Assembly (NCBI RefSeq): GCF_008085905.1
Contig: NZ_VSFF01000003.1
Location: 372,001-436,000 of the forward strand
DNA length: 64,000 nt
Source of the DNA: Actinomadura syzygii
Lineage (GTDB): Bacteria > Actinomycetota > Actinomycetes > Streptosporangiales > Streptosporangiaceae
Direction of reading: 5' to 3'
In this document: in pieces, positions 42,582 through 50,861 of the stretch
Layout: every line of letters starts with the position of its first letter
How positions within the stretch are numbered: position 1 is the stretch's first letter
Position numbers and translations under genes: made by a program
The notes under the pieces: model-generated
What the model was told of the DNA's origin: nothing
What the model saw: the letters and a program-made list of their open reading frames with translations, nothing else
Database searches by the model: none

Positions 42582-43570
42582 CGGTTCTCCCCCTCTGCGG
42601 CGGGACCCGCGGGCGGCGCGGCCACCGGCACGGCGGCCCCTGGCGGCGCTCCGGGCAAGGCGGGCGCGTCGCCCGCGCCGTACTCGACGCTCTCGCGGGT
42701 CAGTTCCATGAACGCGGCCTCCAGCGAGCCGCGCTTCGGGGTCAGCTCGTGCAGCACGACCCCCTCGGCGGCGGCGAGTTCCCCGACCCGCGGCGCCTCC
42801 ATGTGGGTGACGGTGAGCAGCCCGTCCGGGGACGGGGCGACCTTCGCGCCCTCGGCGGTGAGGACGCCGGTGAGCCGGTCGGCCTCGGGGCTGCGGACGA
42901 TCACCATCTTCTCGGTGCTGCGCTCGATGAACTCCTCGGTGGAGCAGTCGGCGATCAGCCGCCCGCGGCCGATGACGATGAGGTGCTCGGCGGTGACGGC
43001 CATCTCGTTCATGAGGTGGCTGGAGACGAACACGGTCCGCCCCTCGCGGGCGAGGTGCTGCATCAGGGTGCGGATCCAGACGATGCCCTCGGGGTCGAGG
43101 CCGTTGACGGGCTCGTCCAGGATCAGCACGTCCGGGTCGCCGAGGAGCGCGGCGGCGATGCCGAGGCGCTGCCCCATGCCGAGCGAGAAGCCGCCCGCGC
43201 GCCTGCGCGCGACGCCGGTGAGCCCGACGAGTTCGATGACCTCGTCGACGCGCTTGCGGCCGATGCCCTGCGTCTGCGCGAGGGCCAGCAGGTGGTTGTA
43301 GGCGCTGCGGCCGGTGTGCACGGCGCGCGCCTCCAGCAGCGCCCCCACGACCCGCAGCGGCGCGGGAAGGTCGGTGTAGTGGACGCCGGCGATCCGGGCG
43401 TCGCCGCGGTTCGGCCGGTCGAGGCCGAGGAGCAGCCGCATCGTGGTGGACTTCCCGGCGCCGTTCGGGCCGAGGAACCCCGTCACCCGGCCGGGCTGGA
43501 CCGTGAAGGTCAGGTCGTCGACGGCGGTCTTGTCGCCGTAGCGCTTGGTGAGGTTCTCCGCCTCGATCAT
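42578..43570 (-). CDS. ABC transporter ATPase (DrrA/CcmA type)
   Basis: A 330-aa ATPase with Walker A GPNGAGKST, a signature loop in the form FSLGMGQRLG, Walker B VLILDEPVNGLD and switch VSSHLMNEM. A C-terminal extension (about 220-330) ends in an Ala/Pro-rich tail. ATG 43570 with AGGATG upstream is chosen; a GTG six bases earlier is possible. It forms a two-gene exporter with the ABC-2 permease. Bases 43571-43759 beyond it hold no gene that I can support. Confidence 0.92.
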   Translation of the reverse strand: MIEAENLTKRYGDKTAVDDLTFTVQPGRVTGFLGPNGAGKSTTMRLLLGLDRPNRGDARIAGVHYTDLPAPLRVVGALLEARAVHTGRSAYNHLLALAQTQGIGRKRVDEVIELVGLTGVARRRAGGFSLGMGQRLGIAAALLGDPDVLILDEPVNGLDPEGIVWIRTLMQHLAREGRTVFVSSHLMNEMAVTAEHLIVIGRGRLIADCSTEEFIERSTEKMVIVRSPEADRLTGVLTAEGAKVAPSPDGLLTVTHMEAPRVGELAAAEGVVLHELTPKRGSLEAAFMELTRESVEYGAGDAPALPGAPPGAAVPVAAPPAGPAAEGENR

Positions 43571-43759
43571 GCACACATCCTGCGGTTTCGTGGTAAGCCG
43601 TGATCGTGATCACACTAGTGCCCGGTCGGGGATGCCCGGATCCTCCGCGAAGCGGATATGCCTCCGACCTCGGTAGGGGGCCGGGCCGTTCCGACAGGGG
43701 CCTAAAGTGCCGGAAGGGGCCCCGCCCGCAAGCGCGGCGAGACCCCTCCCGGGCGGTCG

Positions 43760-44119
43760 TCAGGCGGCGACGCCGTCGGCGGCGTTGACGTCCTTGTGGA
43801 ACCGCTTGTGCACGTACACCTTCTCCCCCAGCGTCTCGCACCGCCACCACAGGCCGCTCGGCGGGCCGATGCGGGTGCCGCGCGGGAGCTCCCGCAGGAC
43901 CTCGTTGACGGGGGTCATCTTCATCCGCCCGGACCGGCACACGAGGATGCGCCGGTCGGTCACGACGACGACGCGGTAGGCGTTGGAGAAGATGATGATC
44001 CAGATGGACAGCAGCGCGAAGTACTGGCTGGTCGTCTGGGCGCCGAACACCGCCTGGATGTTCTCGCCCGGCTGCAGGACGTGGGCCGCGTTGGCGCGCA
44101 TCTTGTCGCGGATGGCCAC
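43760..44119 (-). CDS. Small membrane-associated protein, PH-like fold possible
   Basis: A 119-aa protein of unknown function. The first part MAIRDKMRANAAHVLQPGENIQAVFGAQ resembles bacterial PH/YokE-type domains. A hydrophobic segment at about 33-55 is followed by VTDRRILVCRSGRMK, a pattern also typical of such domains. The end is basic. It starts at GTG 44119, after AAGG. It is a single gene between the ABC exporter and the DUF2236 gene. Confidence 0.65.
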   Translation of the reverse strand: MAIRDKMRANAAHVLQPGENIQAVFGAQTTSQYFALLSIWIIIFSNAYRVVVVTDRRILVCRSGRMKMTPVNEVLRELPRGTRIGPPSGLWWRCETLGEKVYVHKRFHKDVNAADGVAA

Positions 44120-44302
44120 GGTCGGGACCTTTCTCGTGTGAGACGTGGGCGGCCGGGGTCTCTCCTCACCCGGCCCGGGGGGCGCCGCTCGTGCACCGTG
44201 CTTCCCACGGCCCTGATCGGTTTAGGGCCTCCCGATTGTGGCACCTCAGCGCACTGTTCATGACGTTTTCCCCACCATCGGCGCATTTCCGATCACGGAC
44301 GC

Positions 44303-44323
44303 TTATTGACCATCTGTCAATAA
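44303..44323. promoter_or_regulatory. Probable operator in the DUF2236 gene promoter
   Basis: TTATTGAC-CATCT-GTCAATAA is a perfect inverted repeat (arms of eight, spacer of five) ending nine bases before the DUF2236 start codon. It has the size of a TetR-type site. Confidence 0.65.
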
Positions 44324-44332
44324 AGGGGGAGG

Positions 44333-45268
44333 ATGTCCGGGCAGGACCCCGACCGGCCGGGAGGCGCCATGCCCGCCACGCACGAGACCCCGGCGCGGCC
44401 CGCCGGTGGTCTCGCCGACCGTCTCGCCGAGCGGGACGTGCTGCGCGCGCTGGCCGCCGAGCCGCTCGTCGGCCTCGGCGCGGGACGGGCCCTGCTGATG
44501 CAGCTCGCGCACCCGGCCGTCGCGCGCGGCGTCGCCGAGCACAGCGACTTCGCCGACCGTCCGCTGGCCCGCCTGTTCGGCACGCTCGACTTCCTGCTCG
44601 TCGTGACGTTCGGGACGCCGGAGCAGGTCGCGCGGATCGCCGCGAAGGTCCGCGGCGTGCACACCGCCGTCCGCGGCGACGGCTACTCCGGCGGCGACCC
44701 GGACCTGCAGATGTGGGTGAACGCGACCCTCATCGACACCGCCCTGCACATGTACGAGCGGGTGATGCCGCCGCGCGGCGACGACCGCGCCCTGTCCGCG
44801 GAGTACTACCGGCAGGCCCGGGTCGTCGCCGAGGTCCTCGGCTGCCCCCTCGACGCGCAGCCGCCCGACCTCGCCGCGTTCCGCGCCTACATGGCCGAGA
44901 CGCTCGCCGCGCTGGAGGTCACCGGCACGGCCCGCGAGGTCGCGACGGCCGTGCTGTGGCCGCGCGGGCTCCGCGTCCTGTTCCCCGCCCTCGCCGTGTT
45001 CCGGCTGGTCACGGCCGCCCTGCTCCCTGATGAGCTGCGCGCCCAGTACGGGCTGCCGTGGGACGAGCGGCGGCAGCGGACCGCGGCCGCGCTGCTCCGG
45101 ACGGCGGGCGCCATGCACCGGGTGACGCCGCGACCGCTGCGCCGCCCGCCCGAGTTCGTCCTGGTCAGGCTGGCGACGCACCGGGTGGACCGGACCCTGT
45201 CGTCCCGCCGCGCCCGCGCCCGCCGCGCCCGCGCCGGGGTGCGGGCGGGTCAGGCGACGGACGAGTAG
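44333..45268 (+). CDS. DUF2236 (MpaB/latex-clearing-like) oxygenase family protein
   Basis: A 311-aa protein of the DUF2236 family, to which heme-dependent latex-clearing oxygenases and MpaB belong. Characteristic blocks are ALLMQLAHPAVARGVAEHSDF and, further on, GVHTAVRGDGYSGGDPDLQMWV with the conserved Asp/Trp. A histidine suitable as heme ligand is in LMQLAHPAVA. The reaction is unknown. ATG 44333 follows AAAGGGGGAGG. An operator-like palindrome overlaps its promoter. Its last 19 bases overlap the convergent helicase gene. Confidence 0.82.
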   Translation: MSGQDPDRPGGAMPATHETPARPAGGLADRLAERDVLRALAAEPLVGLGAGRALLMQLAHPAVARGVAEHSDFADRPLARLFGTLDFLLVVTFGTPEQVARIAAKVRGVHTAVRGDGYSGGDPDLQMWVNATLIDTALHMYERVMPPRGDDRALSAEYYRQARVVAEVLGCPLDAQPPDLAAFRAYMAETLAALEVTGTAREVATAVLWPRGLRVLFPALAVFRLVTAALLPDELRAQYGLPWDERRQRTAAALLRTAGAMHRVTPRPLRRPPEFVLVRLATHRVDRTLSSRRARARRARAGVRAGQATDE

Positions 45269-48042
45269 GCCACGACGCCGCGGCGCATCGCGTCCATGGC
45301 GCGGCGCGCGGTCTTGCGGATGTGGCCGTTGCGCGGCGCGGCGTCGGCGACCTGGCCGAGCAGGTCGAGGAGCTGCTTCACCGCGCGGACGAAGTCGCCC
45401 GCCGTGAGGTCGCTCTCCAGCAGGACCTCGTCGAGGTCGTCGCCGCGCGCCCACCGGTAGGCCGTCCACGCGAACCCGAGGTCGGGCTCGCGCAGGAACG
45501 ACACCCGGTTGTCGCGCTCGACGCCCTCCAGTTCGCCCCACAGCCGCACCATCGCGGCGAGGGCGTCCTGCGCGGGCCCGGCCGGGGTGCGGGGCGGGGT
45601 CGCGTCGTCGGGCTGCCGCGACTCGTAGACCAGCGCGGACACGCACGCGGCCAGCTCGGCGTGGCCGAGCTTGTCCCACAGCCCCTCGCGCAGGCTCTCC
45701 GCGGTGAGGAGGTCCAGCTCGTTGTAGATGCGGCCGAGGCGGCGGCCCTCCTCGGTGACGGACCCGCCCGCGAGGTAGCCGAGCTGCTCCAGGACGCCGC
45801 ACACCCGGTCGAAGGTGCGGGCGATGACCTGCGAGCGGCCTTCGACGCGGCGGCGGAGCTGCTCGGTCTCGCGGTCGAGGCGGTGGTACCGCTCGGCCCA
45901 GCGGGCGTGCTCCTCGCGCTTGTCGCAGCCGTGCACGGGGTGGCGGCGCAGCTCGGCGCGCAGCTCGGCGATCTCGGCGTCGTCGGGGGCGGCGGAGTCG
46001 CCGCGGGACCGCTTGCGCGCCTGGACGTCGTCGGGGACCTTGTTGCGCAGCGTCGCGGCGAGGTCGCGGCGGTCCTGCGGGTTGCGGGGGCTGAACGACT
46101 TCGGGATGCGGATCCGCTCGACCGGCTCCACGGCGCGCGGGAAGTCCTGGATCGACAGGCGCTGCACCGACCGGTTCACGGTGAGGACGAGCGGCGCGGG
46201 CCCGTCCGAGCGGCGCCCGAGCCCCGGGTCGAGGACGACGGCGAGCCCGGACCGCCGCCCGGACGGCACGACCACCACGTCCCCCGGCCGCAGGTGCTCC
46301 AGCGACCGCGCCGCCTCGGCGCGGCGCGCGCCCGCCCGCTCCCGGGACAGGTCGGCCTCCCGGTCCGACAGCCGCCGCCGCATCGCCGCGTACTCCATGA
46401 AGTCGCCGAGATGGCACTCGGCGGCCTTGGCGTACCCGTCGAGCGCCTCCTCGTTCTTGTGCACCTGCCGGGCTAGGCCGACGACGGCGCGGTCGGCCTG
46501 GAACTGCGCGAACGACTCCTCCAGCAGCGTCCGGGCCCGTTCGGCGCCGACCGCGCCGACCAGGTTCACGGCCATGTTGTACGACGGCCGGAAGCTGGAG
46601 TTCAGCGGGTAGGTGCGGGCCCCGGCGAGCCCGGCGACGGACGCGGGCTCCACGTTCGGCCCCCACACCACGACGGCGTGCCCCTCCACGTCGATGCCGC
46701 GCCGCCCGGCGCGCCCGGTGAGCTGCGTGTACTCGCCGGGGGTGAGGTCGACGTGGGCCTCGCCGTTCCACTTGTCGAGCTTCTCGATCACGACGGTGCG
46801 GGCCGGCATGTTGATGCCGAGCGCGAGCGTCTCCGTCGCGAACACCGCCTTGATCATCCCGCGGGTGAACAGCTCCTCGACGATCTCCTTGAACGTCGGC
46901 AGCATCCCGGCGTGGTGGGCGGCGACGCCGCGCTCCAGCGCGCCGAGGAAGTCGGCGTAGCCGAGGACGCGCAGGTCGTCCGGGGAGATGTCGGCGGTGC
47001 GCAGGTCGGCGTGCGCGCGGATCTCCTCGGCCTCCTCCTTGGACGTCAGCCGGATCCCGGCGTGCAGGCACTGCAGGACGGCCGCGTCGCACCCGGCCCG
47101 GGAGAAGATGAACGTGATCGCCGGGAGCAGCCCGGCGCGGTCGAGGCGCTCGATCACGTCCGGCCGGGCGGGCGGCCGGAACCGCTGCGGGCGGGGCGCG
47201 CGGCGCCGCCCGGTGCGCCGGCCCTGGTTGACCTTGGCGCGCCGGACCTCGTCCACCGCCATCCGGGTGAGCTGCGGGTTCAGCCGGGCCTGCCGGTCCT
47301 TGCCCTTGCCGGTGTCGACGAACAGGTCGTACAGGCGGCCGCCGACCAGCATGTGCTGGAACAGCGGGACGGGACGGTGCTCGTCCACGATCACCGCGGT
47401 CTCGCCGCGCACCTCCTGCAGCCACTCCCCGAACTCCTCGGCGTTGCTGACCGTCGCGGACAGCGCGACGATCCGCACCGAGTCGGGGACGTGGATGATC
47501 ACCTCTTCCCAGACGGCGCCGCGGAACCGGTCGGCGAGGTAGTGGACCTCGTCCATCACGACGAACGCGAGCCCGGCGAGGGCCTGCGACCCCGCGTACA
47601 GCATGTTGCGGAGCACCTCGGTCGTCATGACGACGATCGGCGCCTCGCCGTTGACGCTGTTGTCGCCGGTGAGGAGCCCGACCTTGTCGGCGCCGTAGCG
47701 GCGGACGAGGTCGGCGTACTTCTGGTTCGACAGCGCCTTGATCGGCGTGGTGTAGAAGCACTTGCCGCCGCCGGTGAGGGCGAGGTGGACGGCGAACTCC
47801 CCCACCACCGTCTTGCCGGACCCGGTCGGCGCGGCGACGAGGACGCCGCTGCCGTCCTCCAGCGCCTGGCACGCCTCGATCTGGAACGCGTCCAGCTCGA
47901 AGTCGTACAGGGTGCGGAAGTCCAGCAGGGCGGGGCCGTTACCGGCGGTGCGCGCGCGGTAGGCGGCGTACCGCTGGGCCGGCGTCTGCCCGGCCGATCC
48001 GGTGTCGGCGCCTGCGCCGGTGTCGGTGTCGGGGGTGGTCAT
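45250..48042 (-). CDS. helY: Ski2-like DEVH-box RNA/DNA helicase (HelY type)
   Basis: A 930-aa superfamily 2 helicase. Walker A APTGSGKT is at 71-78, DEVH at 164-167, SAT follows, and motif VI QLTGRAGRRGID is intact. The C-terminal half has the winged-helix and arched domains of the Ski2/Mtr4 family. In actinobacteria this gene regularly neighbours tatC, tatA and pafBC, as here. Its exact role (RNA turnover or processing) is not established. ATG 48042 has TAGGCT seven bases upstream and no ribosome site, so it is probably leaderless. Confidence 0.92.
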   Translation of the reverse strand: MTTPDTDTGAGADTGSAGQTPAQRYAAYRARTAGNGPALLDFRTLYDFELDAFQIEACQALEDGSGVLVAAPTGSGKTVVGEFAVHLALTGGGKCFYTTPIKALSNQKYADLVRRYGADKVGLLTGDNSVNGEAPIVVMTTEVLRNMLYAGSQALAGLAFVVMDEVHYLADRFRGAVWEEVIIHVPDSVRIVALSATVSNAEEFGEWLQEVRGETAVIVDEHRPVPLFQHMLVGGRLYDLFVDTGKGKDRQARLNPQLTRMAVDEVRRAKVNQGRRTGRRRAPRPQRFRPPARPDVIERLDRAGLLPAITFIFSRAGCDAAVLQCLHAGIRLTSKEEAEEIRAHADLRTADISPDDLRVLGYADFLGALERGVAAHHAGMLPTFKEIVEELFTRGMIKAVFATETLALGINMPARTVVIEKLDKWNGEAHVDLTPGEYTQLTGRAGRRGIDVEGHAVVVWGPNVEPASVAGLAGARTYPLNSSFRPSYNMAVNLVGAVGAERARTLLEESFAQFQADRAVVGLARQVHKNEEALDGYAKAAECHLGDFMEYAAMRRRLSDREADLSRERAGARRAEAARSLEHLRPGDVVVVPSGRRSGLAVVLDPGLGRRSDGPAPLVLTVNRSVQRLSIQDFPRAVEPVERIRIPKSFSPRNPQDRRDLAATLRNKVPDDVQARKRSRGDSAAPDDAEIAELRAELRRHPVHGCDKREEHARWAERYHRLDRETEQLRRRVEGRSQVIARTFDRVCGVLEQLGYLAGGSVTEEGRRLGRIYNELDLLTAESLREGLWDKLGHAELAACVSALVYESRQPDDATPPRTPAGPAQDALAAMVRLWGELEGVERDNRVSFLREPDLGFAWTAYRWARGDDLDEVLLESDLTAGDFVRAVKQLLDLLGQVADAAPRNGHIRKTARRAMDAMRRGVVAYSSVA

Positions 48043-48049
48043 GTCTTCG

Positions 48050-48055
48050 AGCCTA
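48050..48055 (-). promoter_or_regulatory. -10 element of leaderless helY
   Basis: TAGGCT on the minus strand is followed by CGAAGAC and the ATG. The dop gene has almost the same string (TAGGCT, CGACGAT, ATG). Confidence 0.5.
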
Positions 48056-48174
48056 CGGTTTCGACCGGCCCGATTCCCAATCCGGCGGCGATCCCCCGCC
48101 GGGTCCCGGCCGGGACGGCTCCCGGCGGGACCGGATCGGCGGGACGGGACGGGTCGGCGGGGCGGGGCGGCGGG

Positions 48175-49044
48175 TCAGCGGGCGCGGTCGCCCTTCTCCA
48201 GTTCGGCGTCCATGGCGTCCAGGTCGAGCGGGGACGCCTCGTCGTCCGACAGCCCCTCGTAGGGGTCGGGCCGGCGGGCCTTGCGCCGGTCGTGGAAGAA
48301 CGCGATCAGCTCGGCGATCTCGAACAGCACGATCGTGGGGAGCGCGAGCGCCAGCATGGTGAACGGGTCCTGGCTCGGCGTGGCGACCGCCGCGAACACG
48401 AACACCCCGAAGATCAGGAGGCGCCGCGACTTGCGGAGCCGCTGGTGGCTCAGCACGCCCATCATGTTCAGCATGATGACGAACAGCGGGAGCTCGAACG
48501 TCAGCCCGAAGATGAACAGCATCGCCTGCGCGTAGCCGAGGTACTCCTGGATGCCGACCAGGACGGGCGTGTCGCCCGGCGCGAGCCCGATGAAGATCTT
48601 CAGGCCCTTGTCCATCGTCAGGTAGGCGAGGGCGCCGCCGAGCACGAACAGCGGCACGGCCGCCGCCATGAACGTGTACGTCCAGCGGCGCTCGCGCCGG
48701 TACAGGCCCGGCGCGACGAACGCCCAGAGCTGGTAGAGCCAGATCGGCGACGACAGGATCGCCCCGAAGATCAGCGCGACCTTCAGGTGGATGAAGAAAC
48801 CGTCGAAGATCCCGTGCACGACCAGGCTGCAGTTGCCGCCCAGGCAGTGCTTCGGCGGGATCCGCGTGTAGGGCTCCGTAATGAAGTCCCAGATCGGGGG
48901 GAAGAGGATCCACCCGACGATCGCGCCGAGCGCCAGCCCGAGGATCGCCTTGATCAACCGGTTCCGCAGCTCACGGAGGTGTTCCATGAGGGACATGCGG
49001 CCGTCGGGGACGGCTTCGCGGCTGCTCAGCTTCATCGTGGACAT
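48175..49044 (-). CDS. tatC: Twin-arginine translocase subunit TatC
   Basis: A 289-aa polytopic protein with six helices; it recognises twin-arginine signal peptides and forms the export complex with TatA. The conserved N-terminal MSLMEHLRELRNRLI, the loop before helix 2 (FITEPY) and FELPLFVIM are present. The C-terminal acidic tail extends about 45 residues beyond the last helix. It is downstream of tatA by about 50 bases on the same strand. No tatB is seen, as usual for many actinobacteria that encode it elsewhere. Confidence 0.95.
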   Translation of the reverse strand: MSTMKLSSREAVPDGRMSLMEHLRELRNRLIKAILGLALGAIVGWILFPPIWDFITEPYTRIPPKHCLGGNCSLVVHGIFDGFFIHLKVALIFGAILSSPIWLYQLWAFVAPGLYRRERRWTYTFMAAAVPLFVLGGALAYLTMDKGLKIFIGLAPGDTPVLVGIQEYLGYAQAMLFIFGLTFELPLFVIMLNMMGVLSHQRLRKSRRLLIFGVFVFAAVATPSQDPFTMLALALPTIVLFEIAELIAFFHDRRKARRPDPYEGLSDDEASPLDLDAMDAELEKGDRAR

Positions 49045-49097
49045 TCAGGCTAGGGGGCGGGGGATGGTGGCCGGCCGGAACCGGTTCGCGGCCGCGG

Positions 49098-49463
49098 TCA
49101 GCCCTTGCGGACCTTGGACGGGTCCGACACCGGAACGCCCTGGATCGGCTCGCCGGAGCCGATCGCGCCGCGCGGGCGCTGCGCGCCGTCGGCGGCCTCG
49201 CGCTCCAGCCGGGCGGCCTCCTCGCGCAGGCGGGCGGCCTTCTCGCGCGCGTCCTCCGCGCCCTGACCGGCGTCCTGACCCTGTGCCTCGGTCTGCGCCT
49301 TCGCGGTGGAGCTCTCATTGTCGTGGAGGCCCTGGGTCTCGGCCTTCAGAATCCGTGCCGACTTGCCCAAGGACCGCGCGAGCTGCGGAAGCTTCGCCGA
49401 CCCGAACAGGAGCAAGACGACCGCCAGGATGATCAGAATCTCGGTCGTGCCAAGTCCAGCCAT
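49098..49463 (-). CDS. tatA: Twin-arginine translocase subunit TatA
   Basis: A 121-aa protein with one N-terminal helix (about 6-22), the FG hinge and the amphipathic helix (FGSAKLPQLARSLGKSARIL). A long charged tail with Glu/Ala/Arg heptads follows (about 60-100). It forms the Tat pore with TatC. ATG 49463 follows AAGGA. It belongs to the pafBC-tatAC cluster. Confidence 0.95.
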   Translation of the reverse strand: MAGLGTTEILIILAVVLLLFGSAKLPQLARSLGKSARILKAETQGLHDNESSTAKAQTEAQGQDAGQGAEDAREKAARLREEAARLEREAADGAQRPRGAIGSGEPIQGVPVSDPSKVRKG

Positions 49464-49488
49464 GACAATCCTTCTCAGCAGGGGTCCA

Positions 49489-49710
49489 TCAGGACGATCG
49501 TACGCCGTCCCCGGGCCGTTGTGACGCACGCGTTCGTTCGAGCCGGGACAGTTCACTGCGCAGCGTCGAGTGTTTCGGTTCGAGCCGCCGCCTGGTGCGC
49601 TCCAGTTCACGGCCGAAACGCCGCACGCCGAGCCACACCTTGAACGCGCAGAAGGCGAGCACGGCGAGACCGGCGAATCCCAGACACACCGACACCGCGA
49701 CCCACGCCAT
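49489..49710 (-). CDS. Small single-span membrane protein
   Basis: A 73-aa protein not matched to a named family by me. Residues about 3-26 are one hydrophobic helix (WVAVSVCLGFAGLAVLAFCAF). A basic, probably coiled-coil tail follows (RRFGRELERTRRRLEPKHSTLRS). ATG 49710 has GGCGGG upstream. It lies between pafC and tatA on the same strand, 25 bases before tatA, so it could be co-transcribed with tatAC. Confidence 0.65.
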   Translation of the reverse strand: MAWVAVSVCLGFAGLAVLAFCAFKVWLGVRRFGRELERTRRRLEPKHSTLRSELSRLERTRASQRPGDGVRSS

Positions 49711-49826
49711 CCCGCCACGGTAGCCGATTCGATCAACCCCCGTCTGTGCGGACCGTGCCGGAACCTGCGCACGGCGCGCCGGGTTCAGGCGACGCCGCCG
49801 TCCCGCCCCGTCTTCGGGCGCCGGGC

Positions 49827-50861
49827 TCAGCCCATCCCGTACAGGGCCAGCGCGCGGGCCGCGTCGTCGCGGATCCCGGCCGCGAGGTGGTCCGGAGCGA
49901 CGACGCGCCCCTGGTCGCCGAGCCGCATCGCGAGGCCCCGCACCCACCGGGTGTCCGGCGTCCGCAGCACGACGCGGAGCCGCCCCTCCCCGAGCTCCTC
50001 CACCGACTCGCACGGGTAGTAGTCGGCGACCCACCGGCCGCGCGCCGTCAGCTCCAGCGTGACGGCCTCGTCCTGCGGCGACGGGCGGAACAGGCCCGCG
50101 TCCACGTCGATCGGCTCGGCGTCGTCGGGGACCTCGGCGGCGACGTCCAGCACGGCGAGGTCGGCGATCCGGTCCAGCTTGAACAGCCGGACCGCCTCCG
50201 CCCGGCGGCACCACCCCTCCAGGTACGTGGTGCCCTCCACGACCAGCAGCCGCATCGGGTCGACGTCACGCTCGGTGTTCTCGTCCCGCGCGGGCACGTA
50301 GTACGTCAGGTGGACGCGGCGGCCCGCCGCGATCGCCTCCCGCAGCAGCTCCACGGCCGTGCGGTCCGGGTCCGGGGACCGGCCCCACACGTCCACCTCC
50401 ACCGACACCTGGCTGGACACCGCCGCCGCTGCCGCGCCCGCCGCGCCCTCCAGCTTCGCGATGACGCGGCTGAGCGCGTCGCGGTCGTCCAGGCCAGGGA
50501 TCCCGGCGAGCATCCGCAGCGCCACCAGCAGCGCGGACGCCTCGTCCACCTTCAGCCGCAGCGGCCGCGCGATCGACTCCGCCTCCGCCACCGTGATCTC
50601 CCCGCCCTCGTAGGACAGGTCGATCGGGCAGTACGGGTCGGGGGCGCGCAGCTCCACGCACCACAGCAGGTTCAGGTCGTCGATCAGCTGCTTCTCGGTC
50701 ACGCCGAACGCGGCGGCGGCCTCGCCGAGCGCCACCGAGTCGCGGTTCACCACGTACGGGACGAGCGCGAGCAGCCGCCCGAGCCGGTCCGTCGACGTCG
50801 TCGCCGCCTTCGCCGCGGCCGTCTTGCCCGTGGCGCGCGTGCCGCCGGCCTTCGCCGTCAT
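49827..50861 (-). CDS. pafC: WYL-domain transcriptional regulator PafC
   Basis: A 344-aa partner of PafB. After a Lys/Ala/Thr-rich tail (1-25) comes a winged helix (LLALVPYVVNRDSVALGEAAAAFGVTEKQL), a WYL domain (about 150-230, with HLTYYVPARDENTERDVDP) and the C-terminal WCX part. PafBC activates the RecA-independent DNA damage response in mycobacteria. It overlaps pafB by four bases (ATGA). Confidence 0.93.
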   Translation of the reverse strand: MTAKAGGTRATGKTAAAKAATTSTDRLGRLLALVPYVVNRDSVALGEAAAAFGVTEKQLIDDLNLLWCVELRAPDPYCPIDLSYEGGEITVAEAESIARPLRLKVDEASALLVALRMLAGIPGLDDRDALSRVIAKLEGAAGAAAAAVSSQVSVEVDVWGRSPDPDRTAVELLREAIAAGRRVHLTYYVPARDENTERDVDPMRLLVVEGTTYLEGWCRRAEAVRLFKLDRIADLAVLDVAAEVPDDAEPIDVDAGLFRPSPQDEAVTLELTARGRWVADYYPCESVEELGEGRLRVVLRTPDTRWVRGLAMRLGDQGRVVAPDHLAAGIRDDAARALALYGMG

